Source: Parabacteroides sp. PF5-9 (lineage in GTDB: Bacteria > Bacteroidota > Bacteroidia > Bacteroidales > Tannerellaceae). Taken from it: a stretch of 64,000 bases of DNA. The stretch is taken from NCBI RefSeq assembly GCF_029893105.1, contig NZ_JARXWG010000008.1, positions 1 through 64,000 of the forward strand, given 5' to 3'. Position numbers and translations under genes: made by a program. The notes below the pieces were generated by a model that had not been told where the DNA came from, ran no database searches, and was given only the letters and a program-made list of their open reading frames with translations. Below are positions 18,711 through 27,115 of the stretch, piece by piece; the stretch's first letter is position 1; every line of letters starts with the position of its first letter.

Positions 18711-20039
18711 TTAAATATGATTGTTGATTATCATCTCATATAACTCCTGTTTGCCGCTGATCTGCTGCGGTTCGCTATCGCGAAGTGCAATTGTCCGAAG
18801 GTCTTCCAATGTCAACTTGCCCTCTTCAAAAGCTTTTCCTTCACCACGATCGAAACTGGCGTAACGTTCTTTACGCATTTTCCGGTAATCAGCATGTTCG
18901 AGAATGTCTGCCGCTACGAGAAGTGCACGGGCAAAAGCATCCATTCCACCGATATGTGCAATGAAAATATCTTCCAGATCGGTCGAGTTACGACGGGTTT
19001 TTGCGTCGAAGTTCGTACCTCCGGTAGTTAATCCTCCCGCTTCCAGAATAACCAGCCATGCCTGTGTCAGTTCATAAATATCCATGGGGAATTGATCGGT
19101 ATCCCATCCATTCTGGTAATCCCCGCGATTAGCATCGATACTACACAACATACCGGCATCGGCAGCAGCTTGTAGTTCATGTTCGAAAGTATGGCCGGCC
19201 AAGGTCGCATGGTTCACTTCGATATTCAGGGCAAAATCTTTATCCAATCCGTAATGACGGAGGAACCCGATCACTGTTTCAGCATCGACATCATACTGGT
19301 GTTTGGTCGGTTCCATCGGTTTAGGTTCAATAAGGAAAGTCCCTTTGAATCCGTTTTTACGTCCGTAATCCCGTGCGATTGTCAACAACATAGCCAGATG
19401 TTCTTTTTCGCGTTTCATATCGGTATTAAGCAGACTCATGTACCCTTCACGTCCGCCCCAGAAGACATAATTCTCACCACCCAGTTCGATACAGGCGTCA
19501 ATGGCATTTTTTATTTGAGTAGCAGCGCATGCCACAACCGGAAAATTCGGATTAGTAGCTGCTCCGTTCATATAGCGTTCGTGTCCGAATACATTGGCAG
19601 TCGACCATAATAATTTTTTGCCTGTTGCCTGTTGCAATCCTTTGGCGTGTGTTACCATTGTCTGCAGACGTTTTTCAAACTCCGCCAGTGTTGCCGGTTC
19701 GTCTACCACGTCCACATCATGGAAGCAATAATAAGGGATATTACATTTGGTCATAAATTCAAAGGCAGCATCCATTTTGTATTTTGCGCGTGAAATGGCA
19801 TCTGTTCCTTCATTCCAGGGGAATTTTTTTGTGCCTCCGCCAAATGGGTCGCCCCCTTCGGCACATAAGGTATGCCAATAAGCCATTGCAAAACGCAGAT
19901 GGTCTTTCAATGTTTTACCCATGACCACCTTGTTTTCATCATAATAATGAAAAGCTAACGGATTTTTTGACTCACGTCCTTCGAACTGAATTTTTCCTAT
20001 TCCGGAAAAGAATTCTTTTTCACCTTTATAAAAACTCAT
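18711..20039 (-). CDS. xylA: Xylose isomerase
   Basis: Converts D-xylose to D-xylulose in the cytoplasm. Length 442 fits the class II enzyme. Visible motifs include the catalytic histidine in YYCFHDVDV, the WGGREGY segment, the metal ligands in [16 protein letters not shown] and the SIDANRGD loop. It lies between the kinase and transporter genes in the same operon; 21 bases separate it from xylB. Confidence 0.97.
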   Translation of the reverse strand: MSFYKGEKEFFSGIGKIQFEGRESKNPLAFHYYDENKVVMGKTLKDHLRFAMAYWHTLCAEGGDPFGGGTKKFPWNEGTDAISRAKYKMDAAFEFMTKCNIPYYCFHDVDVVDEPATLAEFEKRLQTMVTHAKGLQQATGKKLLWSTANVFGHERYMNGAATNPNFPVVACAATQIKNAIDACIELGGENYVFWGGREGYMSLLNTDMKREKEHLAMLLTIARDYGRKNGFKGTFLIEPKPMEPTKHQYDVDAETVIGFLRHYGLDKDFALNIEVNHATLAGHTFEHELQAAADAGMLCSIDANRGDYQNGWDTDQFPMDIYELTQAWLVILEAGGLTTGGTNFDAKTRRNSTDLEDIFIAHIGGMDAFARALLVAADILEHADYRKMRKERYASFDRGEGKAFEEGKLTLEDLRTIALRDSEPQQISGKQELYEMIINNHI

Positions 20040-20060
20040 AAAATGATTGGTATTAAATTG

Positions 20061-21551
20061 TTAGATAATATTTGATTGTTGGAGTCTCTCTTTCCAGATC
20101 TCGAAGGCAGCACAGTATTTATCCGCTTTGAAGCCGTCGGGTTCGATCACATCGATCTTTTGTAATGAGGCGAAGGCTTCTTCCGGTGAGTTATAAATCC
20201 CGGCACCAATTCCGGCACCTTTGGCTGCACCTACGGCTCCATTCGTGTCGAACAGTTCGATAACAGCCCCAGTTACACCAGCCAAAGCTTCTCTGAAAAT
20301 CGGACTTAAAAACATATTTGCATTCCCTGCACGAATAATGCTGATATCAATTCCCATATCGTTCATAATATCCATACCGTATTTGAAAGCAAAGACAATG
20401 CCTTCCTGTGCGGCACGAGCCAGATGTGTTTTGTTGTGGATATTGAAATTTATGTCGTGTATTGAACAGTTGGCTTCTTTGTTTTGCATGATTCGTTCTG
20501 CTCCATTGCCAAAAGGAATGATCGATATCCCATCCGAACCAATCGGGATAGTCGATGCCAACTCGTTGAGTTGGTCATAACTGATCCCTTGGGGGGCAAT
20601 ATTTCGTTTAATCCAGGAGTTGAGAATTCCCACTCCATTGATACATAAAAGCACGCCCAGACGAATCTTTTCGAATGAATGATTGACATGTGCAAAAGAG
20701 TTTACCCGAGAGAGTGTATCGTAATTGACATGTTCGTTTACACCGTATACCACTCCGGAAGTTCCTCCGGTAGCCGCTATCTCTCCCGGGTTGAGCACAT
20801 TTAACGATAAGGCATTGTTGGGCTGATCGCCAGCGCGGTAGGTGACGGGTGTTCCTTTTTTTAGGCCCAACTCATCGGCCACCGAACCTAATAATTCTCC
20901 TTGCAATCCGAATGTGGGGCGAATGTCTGCGATTAGTTCCGGACTAAAACCATAATGGTTCATTAACTCCTCAGAGAGTCTGTTCGTTTTGAAATCCCAG
21001 AAAATACCTTCCGACAATCCGGAGATGGTGGTGATGATATCACCGGTCAACCGCATACCGATGTAATCGCCAGGCAACATTATTTTATGAATAGAACTGA
21101 ATAAAGCCGGTTCATGTTCTTTTACCCAGGCTAACTTTGAGGCCGTAAAATTACCCGGTGAGTTCAATAGATGTGACAGACATTTTTCCTCTCCGATCGT
21201 TTTAAATGCCCGGTCACCATATGGAACGGCTCGGCTGTCGCACCAGATAATGGAAGGACGGAGCACGTTCTTGTTTTTATCAACCACGACCAAACCGTGC
21301 ATTTGATAAGAGATGCCGATCGCCCGGATCTGGCGGCCATCAATGTTTGCTTTTTGAATCGCTCCCCGGATCGCCTCTTTCAGATTGTTCCACCAATCTT
21401 CCGGATGTTGTTCTGCCCAGCCGGGCTTTGCCGCTATCATAGGAGCCTCCTCTTTCGGATAAAAATCAGTCCCGACAGCTTGCCCGGTTTCTACTTCGAC
21501 AATCGAGGCTTTGATCGAAGAACTACCAATATCACATCCCAGTAAATACAT
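20061..21551 (-). CDS. xylB: Xylulokinase
   Basis: Phosphorylates D-xylulose to xylulose-5-phosphate for the pentose phosphate pathway. The 496-residue FGGY-family kinase has the N-terminal ATPase-fold motif GCDIGSSSIKASIVE, the substrate segment MHGLVVVD, and the C-terminal GGTSGVVYGV phosphate loop. It follows the regulator gene by 18 bases in the same operon. Confidence 0.96.
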   Translation of the reverse strand: MYLLGCDIGSSSIKASIVEVETGQAVGTDFYPKEEAPMIAAKPGWAEQHPEDWWNNLKEAIRGAIQKANIDGRQIRAIGISYQMHGLVVVDKNKNVLRPSIIWCDSRAVPYGDRAFKTIGEEKCLSHLLNSPGNFTASKLAWVKEHEPALFSSIHKIMLPGDYIGMRLTGDIITTISGLSEGIFWDFKTNRLSEELMNHYGFSPELIADIRPTFGLQGELLGSVADELGLKKGTPVTYRAGDQPNNALSLNVLNPGEIAATGGTSGVVYGVNEHVNYDTLSRVNSFAHVNHSFEKIRLGVLLCINGVGILNSWIKRNIAPQGISYDQLNELASTIPIGSDGISIIPFGNGAERIMQNKEANCSIHDINFNIHNKTHLARAAQEGIVFAFKYGMDIMNDMGIDISIIRAGNANMFLSPIFREALAGVTGAVIELFDTNGAVGAAKGAGIGAGIYNSPEEAFASLQKIDVIEPDGFKADKYCAAFEIWKERLQQSNII

Positions 21552-21569
21552 AATATAGACTTGTTTGAA

Positions 21570-22313
21570 TCAGTTTTTATTAAATTTTGATCGCTGTTTG
21601 TTGTACTTTACTTTATCAAAACGGTAATACCGTGCCGCTCGATGAGCCACTCCGTCTTGTATGTCGTCTGTCGGCACAACATATTCCAGCGAATTCATCT
21701 TTTTATGAAAATTCCGGACATCCATCTCTTTGTTATAAATGATCTCATAAGTCCGTCTCAATTGAAAAGCAGTAAATTTTGAAGGCAAATAGTCAAAGAC
21801 AATCGCCGGCTCTTTTTCCATCCATGCGCGCATTTCCTGCACTGCAGCTTCAATAATTTCTTTATGATCGAAAGGGAGATGTGGAATCTGATCTACTTTA
21901 AACCATTGCGCTTCATCGTATTTATAAGAAGGGTTGAACTTACGGGTGTTTTTGCATAAGGCGAGATAGGCTACAGTGACTATTCGACTGACTTTATTCA
22001 GTTTTAATGCATTTTCCAACCACTGCAGATCGTCTTTGTTTTTGGTACGCGATGGAGAACCGAAACAGCGAAACTGTTTGAGCGATATTCGTTTAAGACC
22101 TGTAGTTTCGTTTAACACCCGATAAGCCGCTTCATCAAGCGTCTCGGTGTCGTAAATCAAACTGCCGGGTAGTTTGAAACCTATTTTGTTTCCGTCAACA
22201 TCACTCCTTTCCACTAATAATACAGAAAGTTGGTCTTCACTAATTCCCAACAACACACAATCTACTGAGACGTGTGAATAGAGCATGTCTTTTCTCTTTT
22301 CTTGTGTTTCCAT
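21570..22313 (-). CDS. xylR: Nudix-type transcription regulator of xylose use
   Basis: A 247-residue protein with an N-terminal Nudix domain and a C-terminal winged helix (about residues 160-235, including AFQLRRTYEIIYNKEMDVRN). The Nudix box is degenerate: where an active enzyme has REx2EExG it has RVLNETTGL, so two catalytic glutamates are lost. In Bacteroides, proteins of this build regulate arabinose and xylose genes, and it is the first gene of the xyl operon here. I therefore call it a sugar-sensing regulator, not a hydrolase. The start is the ATG at 22313, because the earlier in-frame TTG at 22337 lies inside the promoter. Confidence 0.88.
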   Translation of the reverse strand: METQEKRKDMLYSHVSVDCVLLGISEDQLSVLLVERSDVDGNKIGFKLPGSLIYDTETLDEAAYRVLNETTGLKRISLKQFRCFGSPSRTKNKDDLQWLENALKLNKVSRIVTVAYLALCKNTRKFNPSYKYDEAQWFKVDQIPHLPFDHKEIIEAAVQEMRAWMEKEPAIVFDYLPSKFTAFQLRRTYEIIYNKEMDVRNFHKKMNSLEYVVPTDDIQDGVAHRAARYYRFDKVKYNKQRSKFNKN

Positions 22314-22334
22314 GTTTTCTATATCAGATGGATG

Positions 22335-22363
22335 CAAATATATGTAATTTTTTTACTTTACAA
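22335..22363 (-). promoter_or_regulatory. Promoter of the xyl operon
   Basis: On the minus strand TATATTTG (22342-22335) matches the -7 box. A TTG at 22363-22361 lies 18 bases upstream as the -33 box. Transcription should begin near 22330, leaving a short leader before the xylR ATG at 22313. Confidence 0.6.
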
Positions 22364-22659
22364 GTAATTAAATATTTTTTTTAATAGCTATAATAGTCTA
22401 TTTATCTGATATTTCATTATCTTACTTTGTACAATATGAATTCTTGAAGATAATGTACTTATAACAATATAGTCTGAAACTGTTTGTCTGAAAAAAATAA
22501 CAATAAGCGAACAGGGATACAAACAGCTGTTTTTTTTACATCATATTTCAGTTGTTGATGTGAATCGGTAGTCAAATAACACCACTGCTTTTTTGTGCGA
22601 TACAGAAGCTTTTGTGAAAGCACCCAACGCTTTTTTTGAGCCATCATGAACACTTTTCT

Positions 22660-22743
22660 GTTAGAGGTACGTCTAAAATGTTTTAGAGGTACCTCTAAAT
22701 CGATTTACACGTACCTCTAAATTCATTTAGACGTACCTCTAAC
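22660..22743. repeat. 84-bp nested palindrome of four 18-bp units
   Basis: Four copies of a TTTAGAGGTACCTCTAAA-like unit lie at 22660-22677, 22682-22699, 22704-22721 and 22726-22743. Unit 2 is a perfect palindrome. Units 1 and 4 are exact reverse complements of each other. The whole 84 bases forms an inverted repeat centred on ATCGAT (22699-22704), with 36 of 42 positions paired. A weaker fifth copy, GGATCTACGTCTGAC, is at 22751-22765. It lies in the divergent gap between xylR and the lipoprotein gene, about 60 bases upstream of the latter's promoter. A multi-site operator or an extruding cruciform are possible; the binding protein is unknown. Confidence 0.85.
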
Positions 22744-22801
22744 AAAAAATGGATCTACGTCTGACAAAAAAGTCTTTCAGACAAGGGTGAAAAGTTATGA
22801 C

Positions 22802-22809
22802 TATATTTG
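22802..22809 (+). promoter_or_regulatory. -7 box of the lipoprotein gene
   Basis: TATATTTG matches TAnnTTTG and lies 33 bases before the start at 22842. The palindrome array ends about 60 bases upstream, a suitable place for a regulator. Confidence 0.6.
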
Positions 22810-22841
22810 CATTATTTTGATACAACTATACAATAATACTT

Positions 22842-23459
22842 ATGAAAGTTCGAAATCTGTTTTTATGTGTTGCTCTTGTAATCGCCTTTGTCGGATGTGG
22901 ACAGAAGGATCTATTTGAAGGGGCTCAGGATATTGGTGATGTAAAAGTACCGGGTAGTGTCTTTTTTGATAAAAAGACGGGAGTTTATACCATGGAAGCC
23001 GGCGGATTGAATATGTGGGACCATGCGGATGCTTTTTTTATGAATTGGAAAAAGGTGACTGGCGATTTTAGTTTGTCTGCGGATATCGCTTTTGAAGGGG
23101 AAGGCACGAATGCTCATCGTAAGATCGGTCTTATTCTCCGAGAGAAACTGGAACCCGGTTCTCGTTATGCGGATATCGCTGTCCACGGAGATGGTTTGAC
23201 CTCTTTACAATACCGCAAAATTGAAGCAGGGTTGACCGAAGAGGTGGTTTCTGCCGCAAAGGCTCCAACATCCATTTATCTGGAAAGAAAAGGAAATACC
23301 GTCTTGATACGATCAGGAAAAGGCGATTTGGAGATCTCGGATGCTCAGGTCGAATTGGAACTGCCGGAGGATTGTTATGTGGGGTTGTTTATCTGTTCGC
23401 ATGAAGATTTCATACTGGAAACAGGTTATTTTTCGAATGTCGTCTTCAAAAAGCGTTGA
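22842..23459 (+). CDS. Lipoprotein with concanavalin-like (DUF1349-type) domain
   Basis: A 205-residue lipoprotein. The signal peptide ends in a lipobox, AFVGC with Cys19. The rest (about residues 30-205) resembles the DUF1349/concanavalin-like fold often found in Bacteroidota surface proteins: MWDHADAFFMNWKKVTGDF, then RKIGLILREKLEPGSRYADI, then a final FSNVVFKKR. Such domains usually bind carbohydrate. It diverges from the xyl operon across the palindrome array and might share its regulator, which is inference. Confidence 0.75.
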   Translation: MKVRNLFLCVALVIAFVGCGQKDLFEGAQDIGDVKVPGSVFFDKKTGVYTMEAGGLNMWDHADAFFMNWKKVTGDFSLSADIAFEGEGTNAHRKIGLILREKLEPGSRYADIAVHGDGLTSLQYRKIEAGLTEEVVSAAKAPTSIYLERKGNTVLIRSGKGDLEISDAQVELELPEDCYVGLFICSHEDFILETGYFSNVVFKKR

Positions 23460-23615
23460 GAATAATTTTCATCTCAACAGGAAGTAAAGAAAAAGTAAAA
23501 AGACTATTTTTTTTGGAAAGCGGTTTTGCCTTGATTCTTAAAAATATAGCCTGTAGATATATCCGTTCGTGTTTTCTTTTTTCTCTTTTCATCGTCATTT
23601 TTTTTGAAAAAGGTA

Positions 23616-23645
23616 TTGCACAGTAAAAACAAACCGCTATCTTTG
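23616..23645 (+). promoter_or_regulatory. Promoter of the tRNA-Asp gene
   Basis: TTG at 23616-23618 and TATCTTTG at 23638-23645 are separated by 19 bases, which matches the Bacteroidota -33/-7 consensus. The tRNA begins 40 bases downstream. Confidence 0.75.
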
Positions 23646-23684
23646 CATCGCAATTCAGAGGAATAGCAGTAAAAAAGAAAATAG

Positions 23685-23758
23685 GGAGCGGTAGTTCAGC
23701 TGGTTAGAATACCTGCCTGTCACGCAGGGGGTCGCGGGTTCGAGTCCCGTCCGTTCCG
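23685..23758 (+). tRNA. tRNA-Asp (GUC)
   Basis: A 74-base cloverleaf. The acceptor stem pairs GGAGCGG with CCGTTCC (one G-U), the anticodon loop reads CTGTCAC with anticodon GTC, the T arm is GCGGGTTCGAGTCCCGT, and the discriminator base is G as expected for tRNA-Asp. CCA is not encoded. The integrase gene of a mobile element lies 455 bases downstream, so the 3' end is the likely attachment site. Confidence 0.97.
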
Positions 23759-23760
23759 CT
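23738..23760 (+). other. Candidate left attachment site in the tRNA 3' end
   Basis: The last part of the tRNA-Asp gene, including the T arm and acceptor strand, is the usual crossover site for elements that preserve the tRNA. A duplicate of this sequence is expected at the right end, which is outside the window, so the length of the repeat is unknown. Confidence 0.45.
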
Positions 23761-23902
23761 AAAAAAGGAATAAGGTTGGTAAGGTCGTTAAAAGACTGAC
23801 GTACAACGAGTTTAAGAGTTTTGGCTCTAACTCGTACCCCTAAAGATAAAAAGAGGGGTTAAGTAGCTGGAAAACAGCGAAAAGACACAGTTTGGTGGCG
23901 TA

Positions 23903-23917
23903 CCCGTCCATACCGCG
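23903..23917 (+). repeat. Imperfect copy of the tRNA-Asp 3' end
   Basis: CCCGTCCATACCGCG matches the tRNA end CCCGTCCGTTCCGCT at 12 of 15 positions, about 160 bases inside the element. It may be a remnant of an older attachment site or chance. Confidence 0.35.
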
Positions 23918-23951
23918 GAAAGCCTAAGTCAATAGGCGCCAAAAAAGAGAC

Positions 23952-23990
23952 AAGTCCTTCATATTCAGTGAATATGAGGGACTTTTTTTA
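23952..23990 (+). terminator. Terminator downstream of tRNA-Asp
   Basis: A 15-base stem with one G-U pair (23952-23966 and 23970-23984) is followed by a run of T. It lies inside the element, so after integration the tRNA transcript would be ended by the element's own terminator. Confidence 0.8.
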
Positions 23991-24185
23991 TTTATGTTGT
24001 CTTAGGAAAAAGCCAAAATAAAGCCAAAAAAAGACATTTAGTGTGTCCCATTTCATACCCCAAACCAAAAAGGGACACAGGGGGTACGAGAAATCAAAGA
24101 AAAAGGGGTACGAATTGTCCAAAATTGGCAGTGTGTTGTCGGGAATTGGCAGTCTGCATAAAACTCATTAACAGATAGTTTACTT

Positions 24186-24193
24186 TAATTTTG
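24186..24193 (+). promoter_or_regulatory. -7 box of the integrase gene
   Basis: TAATTTTG matches TAnnTTTG, 20 bases before the integrase start at 24214. No clear -33 box is visible, which would fit a promoter needing activation. Confidence 0.5.
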
Positions 24194-24213
24194 TAACATT
24201 AAAAAATGAGTTT

Positions 24214-25656
24214 ATGAAAAGTACATTTAAAGTTCTTTTCTTTTTGAAAAGAGACAAGCAAAAATCCGATGGCAGTGTTCCTATCATGTGCCGGATTACA
24301 ATCGACGGACAAATAAGCCGTTTCAGTACCAAATTAAATGTGCATCCTAAATCATGGGATGTAAAGTCGTCAATGGCTCTGGGCAGAACAAAAGAAGCTG
24401 TCGAGATAAATACCTTTCTGGAAACAATTAAAACAGGCTTATACAACGTTTACCATGATTTACTCACCAAAGAGAACAATGTTAATCCTGATCGGGTTAA
24501 AAATATCTTTCTTGGTCTTGAAATTAAAAACCAAACCGTACTCGAATTATTCCAACGGCATGTTGATGATATCGCTAAATTGGTTGGTATAAGCAGGGCA
24601 AAAGGTACACTTCAAAAATATGACGTAGCCCGTAGGCACATGGCTAATTTTATTAAAGAGTATTATAATGTTGCTGATATTTCTTTGAAAGAGGTAAATC
24701 ACTCCTTTTTGAGAAATTTTGAAGTGTACCTAATGACAAGCTGCAAATGTAAGGAAAATACTACTGCTAAATTCTTACAGCGATTCCGCACTATTATTCT
24801 TTTCGCCAAAAATAACGGTTGGATTCACATTGATCCTTTTGCCAACTATAAAATAAAGTTTAAGAAAGTCGATAGAGGCTATTTAATGCAAGAACAAATA
24901 GACGAAATCATGAAGAAACAATTCTCTTCTGAACGTTTGGAGCGAGTAAGAGATATCTTTATTTTTAGCTGTTATACCGGACTTTCCTATATAGACGTAA
25001 AAGGATTGGATGAAAGTAATATCCGCATTTCATTTGATAATAATTTGTGGATAATGGGGAAACGTGAAAAGACAGGTACAAGCTACAATATTCCATTACT
25101 CGACATTCCAAAGCAAATTATTGAGAAGTATAAAGGGACGATGCCCAATAAGAAAGTTCTCCCTGTTCCAAGCAATCAAAAAGTGAATGAATATCTCAAA
25201 GAAATCGGAGCTGTTTGCGGTATTGACAAAGATTTAACATTTCATCTTGCAAGACACACTTTCGCCACTCTTACGCTTACAAAAGGAGTTTCCATTGAAA
25301 GTGTATCAAAAATGTTAGGTCATACAAACATAAAAACTACCCAAATTTATGCAAGAATTACCGATGTTAAGGTAAGCAACGATATGGCTTCTTTTGCTGA
25401 AAAACTTGAAGAAAGGCGAATCAAATCTAAATCTAATTTAGATAAACTTTTTGAATGCCTTTCATTGCATGAAAAAATGGCTTTATTTAATCTTCCCGGC
25501 ACTCTGTCTGATGATCCCGAAAGATTAAAGCGTATATCTGTCATGTGGCATAGCCTTTCAGAAGAAGAAAAATTATCTCTCTGGTCTAATACTTTTGAAA
25601 ATGAAGGCAATCTCACTTTTAAATCGGAAAAAGCCAATACTCAATTAGCTGTTTAA
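24214..25656 (+). CDS. int: Tyrosine recombinase (integrase) of the element
   Basis: A 480-residue integrase that should move the element in and out of tRNA-Asp. It has an N-terminal arm-binding domain (about residues 1-90), a SAM-like core-binding domain (about 105-210) and a catalytic domain (about 220-400). Visible catalytic residues are HLARHTFAT (the H-x-x-R pair near residue 345), GHTNIKTTQIYARI with His and the nucleophile Tyr379, and a lysine in GKREKTG. The first arginine is replaced by serine (TGLSYID), as is known for IntDOT-type enzymes. An unusual C-terminal tail of about 85 residues follows. A similar but shorter gene lies 20 bases downstream. Confidence 0.93.
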   Translation: MKSTFKVLFFLKRDKQKSDGSVPIMCRITIDGQISRFSTKLNVHPKSWDVKSSMALGRTKEAVEINTFLETIKTGLYNVYHDLLTKENNVNPDRVKNIFLGLEIKNQTVLELFQRHVDDIAKLVGISRAKGTLQKYDVARRHMANFIKEYYNVADISLKEVNHSFLRNFEVYLMTSCKCKENTTAKFLQRFRTIILFAKNNGWIHIDPFANYKIKFKKVDRGYLMQEQIDEIMKKQFSSERLERVRDIFIFSCYTGLSYIDVKGLDESNIRISFDNNLWIMGKREKTGTSYNIPLLDIPKQIIEKYKGTMPNKKVLPVPSNQKVNEYLKEIGAVCGIDKDLTFHLARHTFATLTLTKGVSIESVSKMLGHTNIKTTQIYARITDVKVSNDMASFAEKLEERRIKSKSNLDKLFECLSLHEKMALFNLPGTLSDDPERLKRISVMWHSLSEEEKLSLWSNTFENEGNLTFKSEKANTQLAV

Positions 25657-25676
25657 CCCACTAATTTTTAATAGTA

Positions 25677-26573
25677 ATGAAAAAAAATGAATATTCAACA
25701 GTAATAGCTCTGTTCGACGAGTATAATAAGAATGTATATAAGGTTAAAGCCTTATCTACCTACCTGAAATATGAAGCGGTGAGAAACTATATCGCTGATT
25801 ACATTAAACAACGATATGGGAAAGTTGATTACTTGCTGTCCGAAATCGACGTCAATTTCATAATAGGTTTTGAAAATTACCTGATGAAGTTTCGCAAATA
25901 TAACGTAAACACAGCCGCCAAGAAAATAGAATTATTCCGTCGTATTGTAAATATAGCCTGTGAAAAACAGGCTATATCCAACAACCCTTTTAGCCATTAC
26001 CGGATTAAAAGGCAAGAGGTAGTTCGTGCCTTCCTTTCGGAAAAGGAGTTACAGTCTATTTTGAGCAAAAAGTTTTCGACTAAAAGACTTGAACAAGTAA
26101 GGGATGTATTTATCTTTTCCTGTTTTACAGGTCTGAATTATTCAGACTTATCAATGCTAACAACCGAAAATTTTGAAACAGATAAAGACGGTAATCCTAT
26201 TATCAAAATTATGCGGAGCATGACATATACACCTGTTATAATCCCTTTGCTTTCAGTTCCGCAGAAAATTTTGAATAAGTACAGTCAAAATTTACCGATA
26301 GCAAGTAATCAAAAGATGAATGATTATTTGAAAGAAATCGGTGATATTTGCGGTATTGGTAAAAATCTCACTTTCAGGGTTGCAAGAAACACATTTGCGA
26401 CTACTATTACCTATATGAATGGGGTACCCATTGAAACAATATCCCGAATGTTAGGACATACCAATATAAATACAACCCAAACATTGGTACGAATGGATAA
26501 CGGAAAGATTGGGCGGGATATGTTGAAATTATCAGAACACCTTACAGGTATGGATACTGCATTAAACCTCTAA
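25677..26573 (+). CDS. Integrase paralogue lacking catalytic residues
   Basis: A 298-residue relative of the upstream integrase with no arm-binding domain. The core-binding and catalytic folds are kept (FIFSCFTGLNYSDL, MLGHTNINTTQ), but key residues are gone. The nucleophile tyrosine is Leu270 (TTQTLVRM against TTQIYARI in the neighbour). The first catalytic histidine is arginine (FRVARNTFAT against FHLARHTFAT). The GKREKTG lysine segment is MRSMTYT. The frame is intact and codon use looks normal, so it is not simply decayed. It is probably a DNA-binding accessory or inhibitor of the active integrase; this role is inferred. Confidence 0.85.
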   Translation: MKKNEYSTVIALFDEYNKNVYKVKALSTYLKYEAVRNYIADYIKQRYGKVDYLLSEIDVNFIIGFENYLMKFRKYNVNTAAKKIELFRRIVNIACEKQAISNNPFSHYRIKRQEVVRAFLSEKELQSILSKKFSTKRLEQVRDVFIFSCFTGLNYSDLSMLTTENFETDKDGNPIIKIMRSMTYTPVIIPLLSVPQKILNKYSQNLPIASNQKMNDYLKEIGDICGIGKNLTFRVARNTFATTITYMNGVPIETISRMLGHTNINTTQTLVRMDNGKIGRDMLKLSEHLTGMDTALNL

Positions 26574-26584
26574 AAATATTTATC

Positions 26585-27109
26585 ATGGAATTACAAATTA
26601 TTCAAAGCAAGATTTATGAAATCCGAGGTATGCGAGTTATGTTGGATTACGATTTGGCTGAATTATATCAGGTTGAAACCAAAAATCTGAAACGTTCTGT
26701 TCGTCGGAACATAGACCGTTTTCCTCCGGATTTTATGATTGAACTCTCAAAGGAAGAGTACGATTTTTTAAGGTGCAATTTTGGCACCTTAGAAAATCAA
26801 GGACAAGGGCAACACGTAAAATACTTACCTTTTGCATTTACTGAACAGGGTATAGCCCAACTGTCAAGCGTTCTTAACAGCACGTTGGCCATTCAGGTTA
26901 ATATATCTATTATCAGAGCTTTTGTCGCTTTACGACAATATGCACTGGGTTATGCGGAATTAAATCGTAAATTGGAGGAATTTATGGTGGAAACAAATAT
27001 GCAGTTTAGTGATATTTACCAAGCTCTTACCGAACTTGCATCACAAAAGGAACTGGAAAATAAACCCCGTAAGCGTATTGGTTATAATGTTCAACAGGAT
27101 GAAGAATAA
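26585..27109 (+). CDS. ORF6N-domain DNA-binding protein
   Basis: A 174-residue protein with the ORF6N domain in its first about 90 residues: QSKIYEIRGMRVMLDYDLAE, then NLKRSVRRNIDRFP, then FAFTEQGIAQLSSVL. This domain is common in phages and mobile elements and is thought to bind DNA. The C-terminal part is helical. It starts 12 bases after the integrase paralogue and is probably in one operon with it and the next gene. The role in the element is unknown. Confidence 0.85.
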   Translation: MELQIIQSKIYEIRGMRVMLDYDLAELYQVETKNLKRSVRRNIDRFPPDFMIELSKEEYDFLRCNFGTLENQGQGQHVKYLPFAFTEQGIAQLSSVLNSTLAIQVNISIIRAFVALRQYALGYAELNRKLEEFMVETNMQFSDIYQALTELASQKELENKPRKRIGYNVQQDEE

Positions 27110-27115
27110 TATATT

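Larger units (their letters stand above)
23831..24153. repeat. Short repeats at the left end of the element
   Basis: The 10-base word GGGGTACGAG occurs inverted at 23831-23840 and direct at 24081-24090, with a one-base variant at 24105-24114. A second word, AATTGGCAGT, is directly repeated at 24123-24132 and 24144-24153. All lie between the tRNA end and the integrase gene, where arm-type integrase or excisionase sites are found in other tyrosine-recombinase elements. Confidence 0.6.

Noticed and set aside
22660-22765. CRISPR-like array
   Set aside because: Repeats are short, palindromic and mirrored, the gaps are only 2-4 bases, and no cas genes are near.
25677-26573. Integrase paralogue as a decayed pseudogene
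   Set aside because: The frame is intact, the start follows the upstream gene closely and the fold-defining positions are kept; only catalytic positions are changed.
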